The notes beneath the pieces were generated by a model, which saw nothing but the letters and a program-made list of their open reading frames with translations, did not search any database and was not told where the DNA came from. 64,000 nt of DNA from the NCBI GenBank assembly GCA_025403435.1, contig CM046350.1, forward strand, positions 18,945,274 to 19,009,273, read 5' to 3'. Below, piece by piece: positions 12,769 to 24,051 of this stretch; the stretch's first letter is position 1; each line of letters opens with the position of its first letter. Made by a program: the position numbers and the translations under genes. This DNA comes from Artocarpus heterophyllus. Its lineage: Eukaryota; Streptophyta; Magnoliopsida; Rosales; Moraceae.

Positions 12769-12942
12769 AAGGTGTTTAAAAAAGTGGTTAAAAATTATTG
12801 GTTAGAATTATTTTTATTATAATATATAAGAGTTTTATGTTATAGTAATTTTTTTGTTGTTATTGTAGCATATGAGAATTTTACACTGTAAAAAACTGAG
12901 TTTATGGTGAAAATCGTGATTCCTATCATTCAACCAAATAGT
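12769..12942 (+). repeat. MITE, family B copy 3
   Basis: Starts AAGGTGTTTAAAAAAG, carries the core GTAGCATATGAGAATTTTAC and ends near CATTCAACCAAATAG. Diverged member of the family. Confidence 0.5.
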
Positions 12943-15071
12943 CGATTAGTATTATAGGACATGCGGATTTTTTTTATCTTTATTTGTGACAGTGTGGTTA
13001 TCGAATTCTTTTTTTTAGCCAAAAATATGAATTATTATTTATCTGAACAAAAAATCATTTTTGATTAATTTAATCTATACCATGACCAGTATAGGGATAT
13101 ATGTTATACCATGATTTTGAATCAAAAAGGGATTTCAAGAAATAACCAACTTGTTCATTCTATAAATAACCAACTCCTATATGATGTATCATAATGGTTT
13201 TATCCTTTCTGTTGATTCTTATAAATTAGATAACAAACAATTTTTGAATGAGGTATTTAACTTCTTGGATAAAAAAATAAATCTTTTTATTGCAAGATGA
13301 AAAATTATTTACCTTATTCAATTTTTTACCTTTTGTTTTATTGCATAAAGGATTTTCTGCAACTTTTTCTCTTCTTTTTGCATGAGTAATTGGTATATTA
13401 TTCCTTAAATTTTTAGCATAGTGATAATTAGTCTATGAACTTTCAATTATGGACAATTAATTCTCTAAATATTTATTTTAGCAGTACTTTTGATCCATGA
13501 CTATAAAATTATTAAACGAATTCTAATTCTACTTTTTACACACCTTTTTTAATAAAGTTTTTTGTTACTAATTACCCATTGATAAATTTACCTTTAAGAA
13601 CAAAAATATTTAAAAAAATACTCATTACACACCTCATCTTAAAAATAAATTATTGTGCCCTATCTTTTCTAAAAGAATAAATATAGATTCTGACGTTCAA
13701 GAACCTCCCCATAAAAAAATAAGTGATTTTTTCTTTCAAATTTCAATTTTTTTAATCGCTGAACCCCTATTGAAACGAAAATTCTTGTTTCTTTGTATGA
13801 GCAAAAAGAGGTTGAAATAAGATGCAGATAAAAGACACCACTACTTAATAAATTATTCGTAATGGTATAGACTACTTAATTCCCCATAGATAATGGTGCA
13901 CGGAGTCATGATAAAAGTATGACTTATAACAAATTATCATATTTATGATCTTATAATGTATTTTAGAAGTGTTTTTTAAAGTAAAAAAGAAAAATGTTTA
14001 GAAAAAAATACTTTGATTAGTTATCTTTTTAATTAACTTTTAACAATTTAAATCATCAGATTCAGTTGAAGTTATAAGAATGGTGCTTTTTTTAGTAGAA
14101 AAATGCTTCTTTAAGGATCAATATAAACTACACATTTTTCTTTCTTTTTAATCGATGATATCTATAATCTTCTTCTTTATAAAGTACGTTTCCACAGGTG
14201 TAATCATGTTTAGTTGGTTAGGTTGGTAGGTAGAAAAAACTATTTAGGTATAAGGATTGTTTTGGTATTTTAGAAGGGGTGTAACAAGTAGAATGAGTCA
14301 TGGTTTAAAAGAAAATTTTATATAAATGCTTACAGTAAGTGTAAAATGTTATAATGATTAATGGATTATAATATTAGTGAAGCGAATATTTGCATATCAC
14401 ATTTTCATAAAATTTTAAGTTATTATGTGAAGGGAACATGCTTATCTTTATTAAATTATAACTTTAATTTTATAAGTGGCCAAAACCATAAAAAAAAAGT
14501 TTTAATAACAAATTTGGTAAAATTAACAATTTAGGGACTAAATTGTTGTTACGTAAGAGTTTAAGGATCAATACTGCTAATAATATTCTTTTTATTAAAG
14601 TTTAATTTCTATTGTTAATAGTTTAATTTTGTTAAATCTAAGTTTGAAAAAAATATTTGAAATTTTTGTTTTATAAAAAAATTACATGATTATATTACCA
14701 TGTACAACTATACATCTTCTACACAATTAAACACAATAATGTGTATTTTTCAAAATATAAGAGAAATTCATATATATATAATCGTGAAAATATATATTCT
14801 TAGGAATCTTTTACTTTCCATCACTTTATTTATGATTCTTATTAATTATTGCATACTAAACATCCATAAACTTTTGCACTTGCGCCAGAGTAAATGTTTT
14901 GATACTCTCTCTTATGTGTAACATGTGTCACTTACTTTCTCGCTCTCTATTTCAATTTACTTTTCTTTCTTTTATAATCTTTTTATCTTCTTTCATTATT
15001 CCTTTTTTCTTTTTTCTTTATATGTCATTACATTTCTAGTTTCTCTCCGTCCCTAGTCCACATTGTCTACT
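12943..15071. other. AT-rich intergenic spacer
   Basis: No gene recognised. There are weak, partly inverted similarities between about 13,420-13,540 and 14,480-14,600 (both carry TTAGCAGTA), which may be the edges of an old MITE but are too degraded to define. The open stretch 14,700-14,921 has no recognisable domain. Confidence 0.5.
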
Positions 15072-15216
15072 AAAGTGTTTAAGAGAGTGATTCAAACCAT
15101 TAGGTCAAAACACTGTTATATATAAAAGCTTTATATTATAGCTAATTTTTGCTTTATATTATAGCTGCTAAGAGCTTTAATACTGTAGATGATTCAAATT
15201 CATTATGCCAAATGCC
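15072..15216 (+). repeat. MITE, family B copy 4
   Basis: Starts AAGTGTTTAAGAGAGTG, has AAAGCTTTATATTATAGCT blocks and ends GCCAAATGCCTA. Related to, but diverged from, the copy at 15,302. Confidence 0.5.
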
Positions 15217-15301
15217 TAGTACTAGAATTAAAAAGAAATAAGAAATCAGGGACATAATTGTCAAATAATATTTTTTGGGCCAAAAAAAAAACATAATTAA
15301 T

Positions 15302-15468
15302 AGGGTGTTTGGAAAGATGGTGGGAACCACTTTTACTGTAGTATGTGAGATTTTTATACTATAACATATTTTTTTATTGTTACTGTAACATATTAAAGCT
15401 TTACACTATTTATAACTGAGATTGTGGTAGAAACCATTCAGTTCCTACCACTGTCAAACACCTCTTAA
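15302..15468 (+). repeat. MITE, family B copy 5
   Basis: Well preserved: starts AGGGTGTTTGGAAAG, has the core ACTGTAGTATGTGAGATTTT and ends TGTCAAACACCTCTTA. The ends are inverted repeats of one another (AGGGTGTTTG against CAAACACCTC). It lies about 330 bp before the GH1/AT-hook coding start, so in that gene's promoter. Confidence 0.7.
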
Positions 15469-15798
15469 GTTACAGTAAGATGACAGAGACGAATCTGTGT
15501 CAGGAACCTAAAAAAACCTAATTGTTTTTTTTTTTTAATTCCTCGCTTTTAACTAAAAAAAAAAAAACCTTTTTTTAATTAAAAACCACGGTACTTACGC
15601 TGGACTCTTGAGAAGGAGTAACAGAAAAAGAGGGGAAAGAAGAAAAACACTGGTTCGGCTTTTTCTCGTCACTTTTCGTCTTCCTTTTTTCACTCTCAAC
15701 AGAAACTGCAAAAACCCAAAGTTGTTGACGTTGAGAAACCTTCGTCTTCTTCTCGAAAACCCTACAGAGCAGAGCACCAGAGGGGCTTTTACTACACC

Positions 15799-18700
15799 AT
15801 GGACAATCTCAGAGACCACATTGTGAAGGAGTTAGCCACCTTAAACCCTGCAAAGCTCGTCGGAAACCGCCTCCACCGCCATGTTGAACGCCGATTCCTT
15901 GATCTCATCGCCGACTTGCGCACCCCAACTCACCCTCCCTACGCCTCCGTAATCACTCAATTTCGCACCCTTTTTTTTTTTTTTTTGGCTTTTTGTTAGC
16001 TTTCAATGTCGTTGCATGTTCCATTTTGTGCTAATTTGTTGCCAAGAAAACAGTTATCGGATTAGGTGTTCGTGATTTTGGAATTTTGTATTGCGATTGA
16101 TTATCTTTTTTTAGTCAATTTTGTGATTGTTTGCAAATTTCACATTGGAATTGACTCAGTAGAATCTAATCTAAATAGAGAATTTAATAACGGGATTACC
16201 AAAGTTGTTGTTGAAAAAGAAGTGATAATAGTTATTTGGTGCTATTAGAGTTGGTTGACTTGAGAATTGAGAAAACAAGTTTTTCCTATTTTCAACTTTT
16301 ACATTAGGAGGAAGAATCCGATTCCGAGTGAGTATTTACAAACAGGCCTAACGACCATGTTTTCCATGTGGGCCATTTTTTTAATGTGTCCAAATCTATA
16401 GATGCACATGAGATTACTGTTGTTTCCCTTAATATGATTTCTTCTTTTTCAGAAAGTGTTTATTGCGGGTAATTTTCTATAATTGCAGATGATACACAGG
16501 GCGATAGAGGAGTTGAATGAGGGTGGAGGGTCGAGTGAGAAGGCAATATCAGAGTTCATCGTAAGGGAGTATGAGAATTTGCCTTTGGGGCATGAGGATA
16601 TTCTGAGGCTTCATTTGGGGAAGCTTTGCCAGAAGGGACAGGTTCTGTGTACGGTTGATGGACGGTACAGTCTTCGGGTTGGTGGGGGTGCTGTCAAGAA
16701 GGGTGCGGTAGGGGTAGAGTGGAAGAGAAGGAAAAGGCGGCGAGGACGGAGAAGGGAAGTGAATAGGCCAAGTGCTGTTGAGCATAGAGGTGTAGAAGAA
16801 ACAAAAAGTGGAGAGATTGGAGAAGAAAGTCAGTGGATGGAACAAGAAACTGAACAAACTGAAGCACAAGTGATGAGAGTTGACAGGATTGATGAGAAGC
16901 ATAAAGGGGAGGAAGAGCAAGAAGAGGTCTTTGGAAATCATGATCGAGGAAATGAAGAGAAAAATGAAGTCTTTAAAGAACAATCTGAGGCTGTAAGACT
17001 GGAGATGGAAATGCACGAAGCACAAGAGGCGTTGGGAAATCTTGATCAAGGAAATGAAAAATCTGAAGCAGAAAAACAGGAGATGGAAGTTACCAAAGTA
17101 CAGTTTCAGGTATATGACAATTTTTTTTTTTTTTTTTTGTATTACTTTTAAGAATTCTGCCTATGTTTGTGTTAAATTGTTGATGAACCTAAAACGGTTA
17201 AGCCTGATTGTGGTTTGAACTTGGATATTCAATTAAAATATCACAGGACATTTGAGAAAGAGAGAGCGATGATATGTGAAAACAAATTAGGATTGTTCTG
17301 ATGGATGATTGTAGTAACACTGTCACACTTGTAAAAAGTATATCATTGGGGTAGGTAAGACGTGGTTCTGAAGTTCTTCATTGAAAATAACCTCATTATC
17401 AGTTTCAGAAGCTGCATATTATGTTATCATATTTTTTGTTACTTTTCACACTAGCCAAATTACTTGCTAAGTAATGCAAGGAAAGAACTAAATAATCTAT
17501 TTACCTATGTTGTATACAAACATGTAAGTGGATCTTTGCTTATAGGATTCAAGGGGGCTCTGGAGGCTATTAAACAATGAGCAGTACTTTGTGTAGGCTG
17601 AATAAGTATGATTGCATGGTACAAGTGGTTGTGGTGTTTGGAGGCTTAATGATCCAATAGTACTTAAAGCCATACCCCATCCGAAAGAATAATACCTTTA
17701 ATGATTTCCAAGGTTCTCTCAAATAATGTGCGTCCCCCTTTAACCACCAGGTGGATTTTATTTTCCATTTATGAGAATTAAAATTTTATTCGTTTATTCC
17801 TGTACATTGTTATTCTAGTTAGCTTTTTTGACACTTTGTCCATTTTGTTTTCTAATTTAAGTGAACAGCAACGTTTTTCATTTTCTTTGTCACTTCTCTG
17901 CTTGATGTTGCCTCCTTTTTTTATGTAGTTTTTTCTGGTAATAAACACTTTATCAACTTTTATTGTGGCAAGTAGTTCACTCCCGTTTTTATATTGGTAT
18001 TATATGTACCATGTAATGCAGATGACAAGCAGGAATTTGAATGATAAACGAGGGTCAAATGGTGAAGAAATAGTACAGGAATTCATCAAAGAAAAAACTA
18101 AAGCGAGTGAAAATAAAGAGTGTATTGAAGCTGGGGAACAACAACATGAAAGGATAAAAGAACAGCAACTTGGAATAAGCACCGAGCAAAATGAACCACA
18201 GCCTGAACAAACTGGGGTAGTTGAAAGACAATTTCAATTGGAAGAGGCAAAAAAGCAGCAACATGAAGTTCAACCTGAACAAGCTGAGGTGATTGAAAAA
18301 CAAACTGATGTGATTGAAGAACAACAACTTGGAATGTCTTTGAAAAAGGATATTCAGCCTCAACAAGTTGAGGCAATTGAAAAACAAATTCAATTGGAAG
18401 AAGTGCAAAAGCAGCATCAACAAGAGAGTTGTGGGCAGCAAGACAAAACCAAGATAAAGCATGATACAATATCAGCATCCACACCAACAGCCACCACTTC
18501 TCTTGGTGGTCCGAGTAGCGATGACCAGCAGGCCAACCTGGAGAAGCAACCAGAGATTCCTATTATGCAATGGCTTCCTAAGTTTAAATCAGCAAAAAAG
18601 AAGAAATTGTTTCTTCCACAGCAACAGGCACAAGATCAAAGTCTGCTTCAACGGAGGAAACTAAGATCATATACCCAATCTCTCATTGCTGAATCTGTTA

Positions 18701-19791
18701 CATCTTCTACAATTTCTGAACCGTCACTGCTCTCTCAACAACTTGATGAGCTGCAACAGCGAGCACTGTATGAAGGAAAAGAGAAACAATACCAACAGAG
18801 GCCTGCTAAACAGAACAGAGATGAGAAGACAAATGTGAAGATGGAATTGTTCTCCAATTTTCATCCTCATCATAACGAGCAGCCGCTGAAGCGACATAAA
18901 GTCCATGGAATGCTTCCTAAACCAACACCAGATGTAGATGCCATCAAAGATGCTTTGGATGTTCAGGCACAAAGCGAGCAACAGCAGCACAAGGCTCAGT
19001 TACCACAAAGCCTACTAAGATCTTATAACAAAAAGCCTTCAATTTCTGAATCAGCTAATCCTACAATGACGTTATCATCTACACCTTTCGAAAATCAAGA
19101 CACACAAGCACGGCATCAGGGAAGGCTTTCTAAACCGATAATAGATGCGGACACAAATGAGGGGTCTGCATTGTCCTTTGCTTTGCAGCATCCTGAGGAG
19201 GAGGAGAAGCTGCCACCTAAACTTTATGGCCGACGAAGTACTCCGAAACTGAACACAGACATGGACTTGAATGCAGGGTCAGCGGTGTCCTTGGCTTCAC
19301 AGCATCATGAGGACAAGCAACTTCCAAAACCTCGTGGATGGGGAAGGCCTCAAGAGTTGAAGACAGCCACAAAATTTAATGCAGGGTCAGCATTGTCCTT
19401 TGCTTCACGGCCTTATCGCCTAGGTAGGCCTCCTAACCCCATACCCTCTAAATATATGTTGAAAAAGTATGGGAAATACCCGTTCCCACTGGGAGGCAGA
19501 GGCAGGGGCAGGCCTCGTAAGGAAAAGAAAGATACAAAGATCTCTAAAGATGTGATATTGCCTTCAAATAATTATGTTAAAATGCTGAAGCAAACGCATC
19601 CAAAGGGTCAAGGAAGGCCTCAGAAAGCCAAAGGAAGACCCTCTGAGGGTTGCCATCTACCGGAGCAGCCCCGGAAAAACGGCAGAGGAAGGCCTCGGAA
19701 ACCAAAATTAGAAGCAGACACTGCCAATGACGAATCCGCAGACCACATAAATGAAGCATCTTCAACCAAAGACAGACGTGTTACTTGTTAG
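15799..19791 (+). CDS. HON4-like: GH1 linker-histone-like protein with AT-hooks (HON4/HON5-like)
   Basis: Three coding exons with canonical splice sites and consistent phase: 15,799-15,948, 16,489-17,109 and 18,022-19,791, giving 846 residues. The winged-helix GH1 (H1/H5) domain spans about residues 45-117. The first splice divides it, joining HPPYAS to MIHRAIEELNEGGG, and it ends VDGRYSLRV. It is followed by a KRRKRRRGRRR basic stretch, an acidic E/Q-rich region with degenerate QPEQ..VIEKQ repeats (about residues 310-400), three NxGSALSFA-type repeats near the C-terminus and AT-hooks GRGRGRPRK (about 750), GQGRPQK (about 786) and GRGRPRK (about 810), with a weaker RGWGRP near 695. Family members bind AT-rich DNA and chromatin in the nucleus. 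Arabidopsis relatives are, from memory, near 480 residues, so this protein is long through expansion of the E/Q region. The ATG at 15,799 is the start because GH1 homology follows at once in frame. No frame damage seen. Confidence 0.88.
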
Positions 19792-20589
19792 TGTCTGTTT
19801 CTTTGTTGGCGGGATATACCGTGTCTCTTACTAAAACTGACACTTTCAGCTTGTTTTGTTATCTTAGGAGCATTTAGCTACCGATACTATGACTGTACAA
19901 GGTTTTGGGTTTCTAAAACATACATCTGTGCAACCATGTCCACGTCAATGGAAGGTTGTCTCTGTTGGCTTTTGATCCAATTAAGACATTCGATAGATGT
20001 TTTGTAGGCTGTTTGGCAATATGATTGAACTATAAATTGTATCTACTAATATGGTTTCGAGTACAAATTGTATATTAAATTGTATTTCAAATATTTCAAA
20101 CCGTATTGTCGAACGATTAATTGACCTCATTAGAGCATATTATCACTGAATTATTATTTATTAAAAGAGTGAAATACATATTATATTAATATTATATTAT
20201 ATTTAATCTACTTAGAAAATAGGTTGAAACTTGAAACTAAAAGTATATTTAGAAAATAGGTTGAAACTGAAAATAATTGGAATATGTGAAAGCTGTAGGT
20301 CATGACTTTTTTCACTTTTCTTTGCATGAAAGAGCTTTTACATGGTTTACATTTTATTCCTCAACTCCACCTATACGGGACGTCGTAATAAAAAAAAAAA
20401 AGAGATTATCTTCGCATTTTTTTTAATGTGTGTCGTTTTTTAGGGGAAATGTTTGTCGTTTTTGAAGTAATGCGGATTCAATGGTGATTTTGCTAAAAAG
20501 ACAAACAGAGAGGACCTCAGACAAAATAAAAAAGATTAAATTTATAGATAGTCGTGGAGCTTTTTTCTCTCTAGAATTAGTTTTTATAA
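19792..20589. other. 3' flank of the GH1/AT-hook gene
   Basis: It holds the likely 3' UTR and AT-rich spacer. The words TAGAAAATAGGTTGAAACT occur twice (about 20,212 and 20,250), a small tandem duplication. No other gene is visible. Confidence 0.5.
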
Positions 20590-20960
20590 CCAATTTTATC
20601 TTATAAATAATCTTTGAATTCAAATAAGTCGCATGAATAGTTTTTTTGTTAAATTTTAAATAAAAAAAGTTAACTTTCTCTCAGAAATAATCCTTGGACT
20701 ATATTTTCTCTTTATGAACAGTCTTTGTACTAAAACTTATACTTTTTTTACTTCGTAAACTAAAAAAATGCTAAAATTAGTTATATTGTTAAATAAATAT
20801 ATATGATATATTAAATTTGTGAAATTGTACTATATGTATAGTTCCTAAACTAAAAAAAAATTTAATTCTACTTATACCTATTAAATATATAAATAAACGT
20901 AAGTAAAAATATTATTTTTTATTTCTTATTATAGTGTATAAAACAATGTGATAAAATAAT
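20590..20960 (+). repeat. Left arm of a long inverted repeat
   Basis: The stretch containing GAATTCAAATAAGTCGCATG, CTCTTTATGAACAGTCTTTG and AAATTAGTTATATTGTTAAA is matched in the same order by the reverse complement of about 22,330-22,690. The arms are about 350 bp, with mismatches and small gaps. The limits are approximate. Confidence 0.65.
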
Positions 20961-21119
20961 CTTAACATACATTTTGGTATATTAAGGAAGTTTTGTTCCT
21001 TAAATTGGTGTTAAAAATTTTCAGAACAAATGGTTAACATATATACTAATATTATCTTAGCTGAATTTTGAATGTGTTCGGTATTGAAGTTTTGTTTTGT
21101 TTATTTTTTAAAAAAAATC

Positions 21120-22240
21120 TGTTGGCTCCAAGGTTTCAAATGAAATGTTTATTTTTGCTTTGATGACAACAAACAATTTATTGCTTGATCATAAATAATT
21201 TATCTTGAGTATGTAAAGTAATTTAGTGGTATTATTTCTAACAGCTTAAGATAGTTGAAAGAATTTTCAATTAAGACTTGTAAGCGATTAAATACAAGGA
21301 CAAATCAATTGCTGAGACCTGAAGAATAAGCTTGAAACAAATCACAAGACACAAGAATAAGCAAATAGAGGATTGGACTCACGAAGACTCGAAGATTACA
21401 AGTTGTTTTTTGCTTTAAGTCTTAATGTATGTGAGCAAAAACCCTCAAATGATATATAGTCAATGTAAGCTTAATTCACACGCACACATTCACAAATGTT
21501 TTGATCTTTACATATGTGTTTTAAAAGTTTTAAATTGTTTTATTATGAGAAATGTGTTTCAAAAGTGCACACAATTACTTAAATAGATTTCTATTAAAAA
21601 AAAAAGGTTTTTGAAACACTTTTTAAAGTGGTTTGAGGCAACACAGATCAGCCTGTCGACCATAATTGGTCGACCTGTCGATGGCCCAGGATCGGCCTGT
21701 CAAATGCCCTACATCGGCTTGCCGATCTAGGGGTTTTAAGCCCTATTTTGCAGAGGTTCTGATGGCCTACCAAACTCCAAGTTCGGCCTGCCAGTGGCTG
21801 AAGTTTCAACCTGTCGAACTGCCACATCGGCCTGCCGATCAAATGACCATTTGGAGTCCTATTTTAAAGTTTTCAAACTCTGACCTGCCGAACTGTCTAT
21901 AACAATTAGTTTTTTAACCGTTAGAACTCCAGCTGCAACGACTATTTTGATCAAAGGTTGATATTTTAAGTTATTTTTGAGCACTTAGAAGCTATATATA
22001 TCCATCTATTCATTGTGCTCAAGATAGAGAACAAGGAGAACAAATTGCTAAGTATTCTAACATTGTTTTAATCTTTTCACACTCTTATACACACTCTTTA
22101 AGCCTGTATCGTTTATAATCATTCTTGAAAGTTGCTCACACCCTCCAAATAAACCTTAGATTATATTCATCTATAGTTAGAGAGTTTATCTTGTGAGTGA
22201 GCCAAAGATTGTAAATCACATCCTTTGAGTGATAGATATT
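21120..22240 (+). repeat. LTR fragment or solo LTR (copia/SIRE-like) inside the inverted repeat
   Basis: Starts TGTTGGCTCCAAGG, a common form for plant copia LTRs. It contains a cluster of CGGCCTGCCGA-type motifs (21,645-21,900), a TATA-like CTATATATATCC at about 21,990 followed by a likely start region (CATTGTGCTCAAGATAGAG), and a tail with GTGAGTGAGCCAAAGATTGT. No coding region or primer site follows, and a clean CA end was not found, so the element is a solo or truncated LTR. Its right limit is approximate. Confidence 0.5.
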
Positions 22241-22329
22241 TATAAATTTATAAATCTATTATGTGAGATATAAAAATAATTTCAAATATTTATTAATATG
22301 ATAGATAAAATATGCTCATTTAAAAAAAA

Positions 22330-22690
22330 TAATTAAAGTTATATATTTGAATAAATAGATAAAAAATATTAAATAAGTATAGCAAAGAAATTCTTGTGGC
22401 ATATTTTTTTTAAAGTTTAGAGACTACAATTTTAATACAATTTTACATATTTAATATTATTTTATATATATTTTTAACAATATAACTAATATTTGCATTA
22501 TTTTTTAGTTTAGGGACTAATTATTGTACATGTTTTAACATATGAGCTATTTATAAAGAGAAAGGACAGTTCAAGATACTTTATGAAATAAAATTAACTT
22601 TTTTATCTAAAATTTAAGAAAAAGACTATTCATGAGACATTATTTGAATTTAATGACTAGCTACGAGACAATAGAAAGAAAAAAAAAAGT
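22330..22690 (-). repeat. Right arm of the long inverted repeat
   Basis: The reverse complement contains AATTCAAATAATGTCTCATG, CTCTTTATAAATAGCTCATA and AATATTAGTTATATTGTTAA, matching 20,590-20,960 in order. Read together, the arms form a possible foldback structure about 2.1 kb across, opened by the LTR fragment. Confidence 0.65.
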
Positions 22691-22744
22691 TCACACTTCA
22701 TATGAATTTAATAAAAAAAATAATAATAATAAAAGAGTAGGAGA

Positions 22745-23012
22745 TTTGTAAAAATAATTTTTTGGGAAAAATTTTTTTGGTCAATGACTTTTTTTTGTCA
22801 GTTTTTAGCACCAAAAAAAGTTTTTTAAACATTAAAAAGACTTTAGTTTTTTTTTTTTTCATTTTGTTTAGGTTTTTTATCTTGTTAAAGTTATTTTTTT
22901 ATTTTTTTTAAAAAATAAAATAATTTATTTGTATAAAAAAACATATTTTTTGATTAAAAAAAAATCATTTCCTCAATTCAAATTTTTTTTTTTGCCCTTT
23001 CTTCGAATTCTT
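22745..23012. repeat. MITE-like repeat, family C copy 1
   Basis: It begins with a TTTTTTTGGTCAATGAC stretch and ends with ATCATTTCCTCAATTCAAAT plus a T-run and GCCC. The internal words TTTTTAGCACCAAAAAAA and CTTGTTAAAGTTAT recur in about 44,645-44,925 (TTTTTGGCACAAAAAAAAA) and partly in 52,125-52,425. Confidence 0.6.
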
Positions 23013-23068
23013 CCTAAAAGAGCACATCAAAGAACAAGTTACACAATTACAAGGCCCCGCTTTACTCG

Positions 23069-23073
23069 GCTAC
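23069..23073. repeat. Target-site duplication GCTAC, left
   Basis: GCTAC immediately before the 5' LTR. The same five bases follow the 3' LTR at 29,480-29,484. Confidence 0.95.
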
Positions 23074-23270
23074 TGTTAGACCCCCTAACTTCGAATTAAG
23101 TCAGTGGTGACAAATCTTGGATGTGGGTGGCCCATGTCCAAGGCAAGGGGGCATGTGATAATCCCTTTGCATGGTTCGGACAAAGGATCAGCATGCAGGC
23201 ACAAGGTGGCCTTGGCCATGCATGCGGGTCAGGCAAGAAATGTGCACGCAGGTGCCTGGCGCGAGCATTT

Positions 23271-23395
23271 GGACAGGCGCGCGGGGATCTCGGACTGGCA
23301 GTGTGACGTGCGCGCGGGTGTGCGGACAGGCGCGCGAGGACCTCGGACTGGCAGTGTGACGTGCGCGCGGGCGTGCGGACTGGCATGCGAGAAAC
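23271..23395 (+). repeat. 53-bp GC-rich tandem repeat in U3 (about 2.4 units)
   Basis: Units start GGACAGGCGCGCG at 23,271, again at 23,324 and, partially, GGACTGGCATGCG at 23,377, an exact period of 53 bp. Each full unit holds CTCGGACTGGCAGTGTGACG and runs of CGCGCG. The 3' LTR has the same array at 28,744-28,868. Confidence 0.92.
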
Positions 23396-23760
23396 TCGGT
23401 TCAGCAAGGCCCTGCGGGAAAAGGAAACGTGTGCGAGTGGTGCGCACAAAGTCCGCGAAGCAGGTGGCCCCAACGGCTAGCACTAGAACGTGGGCATAAC
23501 GGCTGGATTTCCGAAGGCACGTGGGCGCAAGTTGTGGGCGATCGTGGCCAGCCAACGGCTAGATCATGCCTGCGCCCCACGTGGCCCATGTTCGCGCATT
23601 AGCAGGCGAGTGGGCGTTAGTTGGCTGCACGTGGCGTGCAGAGGGCCAAGTCTCCGTCCGAAAATTGTGGAAGTCGCTGGAATGTGGCTGCAAGCGTGCA
23701 TAGTGCCTCGAAGTGATCCCTAGTGGCTGGGGGTGTCAGCCACACGTTGTAAACTTTGTC

Positions 23761-23769
23761 TATAAATAG
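23761..23769 (+). promoter_or_regulatory. LTR TATA box
   Basis: TATAAATAG about 245 bp before the LTR end, ahead of the AATAAA at 23,857. This is the right order for U3-R. The copy at 29,234-29,242 in the 3' LTR points into the MAP kinase locus. Confidence 0.75.
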
Positions 23770-24007
23770 CAAAGCCCCGAGACACCAACTCACGAGGGAC
23801 AAAGTGAGTGTTGTGGTGATCCGTGTGAGGCAAAACTTGTATTCCTTTTGTGAGTTAATAAAAGGTTGGAAAGTGGTTTCCGTAAGTTGGTTTGTGTGTT
23901 TGATTATCGGATCATCGTGGGTAAACACTTGGGTAGGCTGACTAGGTCGGGTGACTTAGTGCCGCACAGTGGCAGACTTTCGGTGAAAATTTGGCCCCTG
24001 TGACAGC

Positions 24008-24019
24008 TGGTATCAGAGC
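24008..24019 (+). other. Primer-binding site (initiator tRNA-Met)
   Basis: TGGTATCAGAGC two bases after the 5' LTR, a perfect complement of the 3' end of plant initiator tRNA-Met. Confidence 0.95.
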
Positions 24020-24051
24020 CGAGAACAGCGGACGTTCTTGGAATCGTCACG

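Larger units (their letters stand above)
23074..24005 (+). repeat. 5' LTR of the chromovirus
   Basis: 932 bp, TG...CA ended. The TATA box TATAAATAG at 23,761-23,769 is followed by the likely transcription start. AATAAA at 23,857-23,862 is the polyadenylation signal candidate. U3 contains a 53-bp GC-rich tandem repeat at 23,271-23,395. Open frames in the LTR are by-products of its GC-rich composition. Confidence 0.97.

Noticed and set aside
13405..14620. Possible inverted-repeat element
   Set aside because: Only short blocks (TTAGCAGTA and GATCC words) match in inverted order; too weak to define.
16549..17049. 166-codon open frame on the minus strand
   Set aside because: Antisense shadow of exon 2 of the GH1/AT-hook gene; purine-rich coding sequence produces it.
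18055..18487. Long minus-strand open frames
   Set aside because: Antisense of the E/Q-rich repeat region of the GH1/AT-hook gene; leucine/phenylalanine-rich low complexity.
23096..23928. Open frames on both strands in the LTRs (repeated at 28,569-29,477)
   Set aside because: They come from GC-rich composition and the 53-bp repeat, have no domains, and lie in LTR regulatory sequence.
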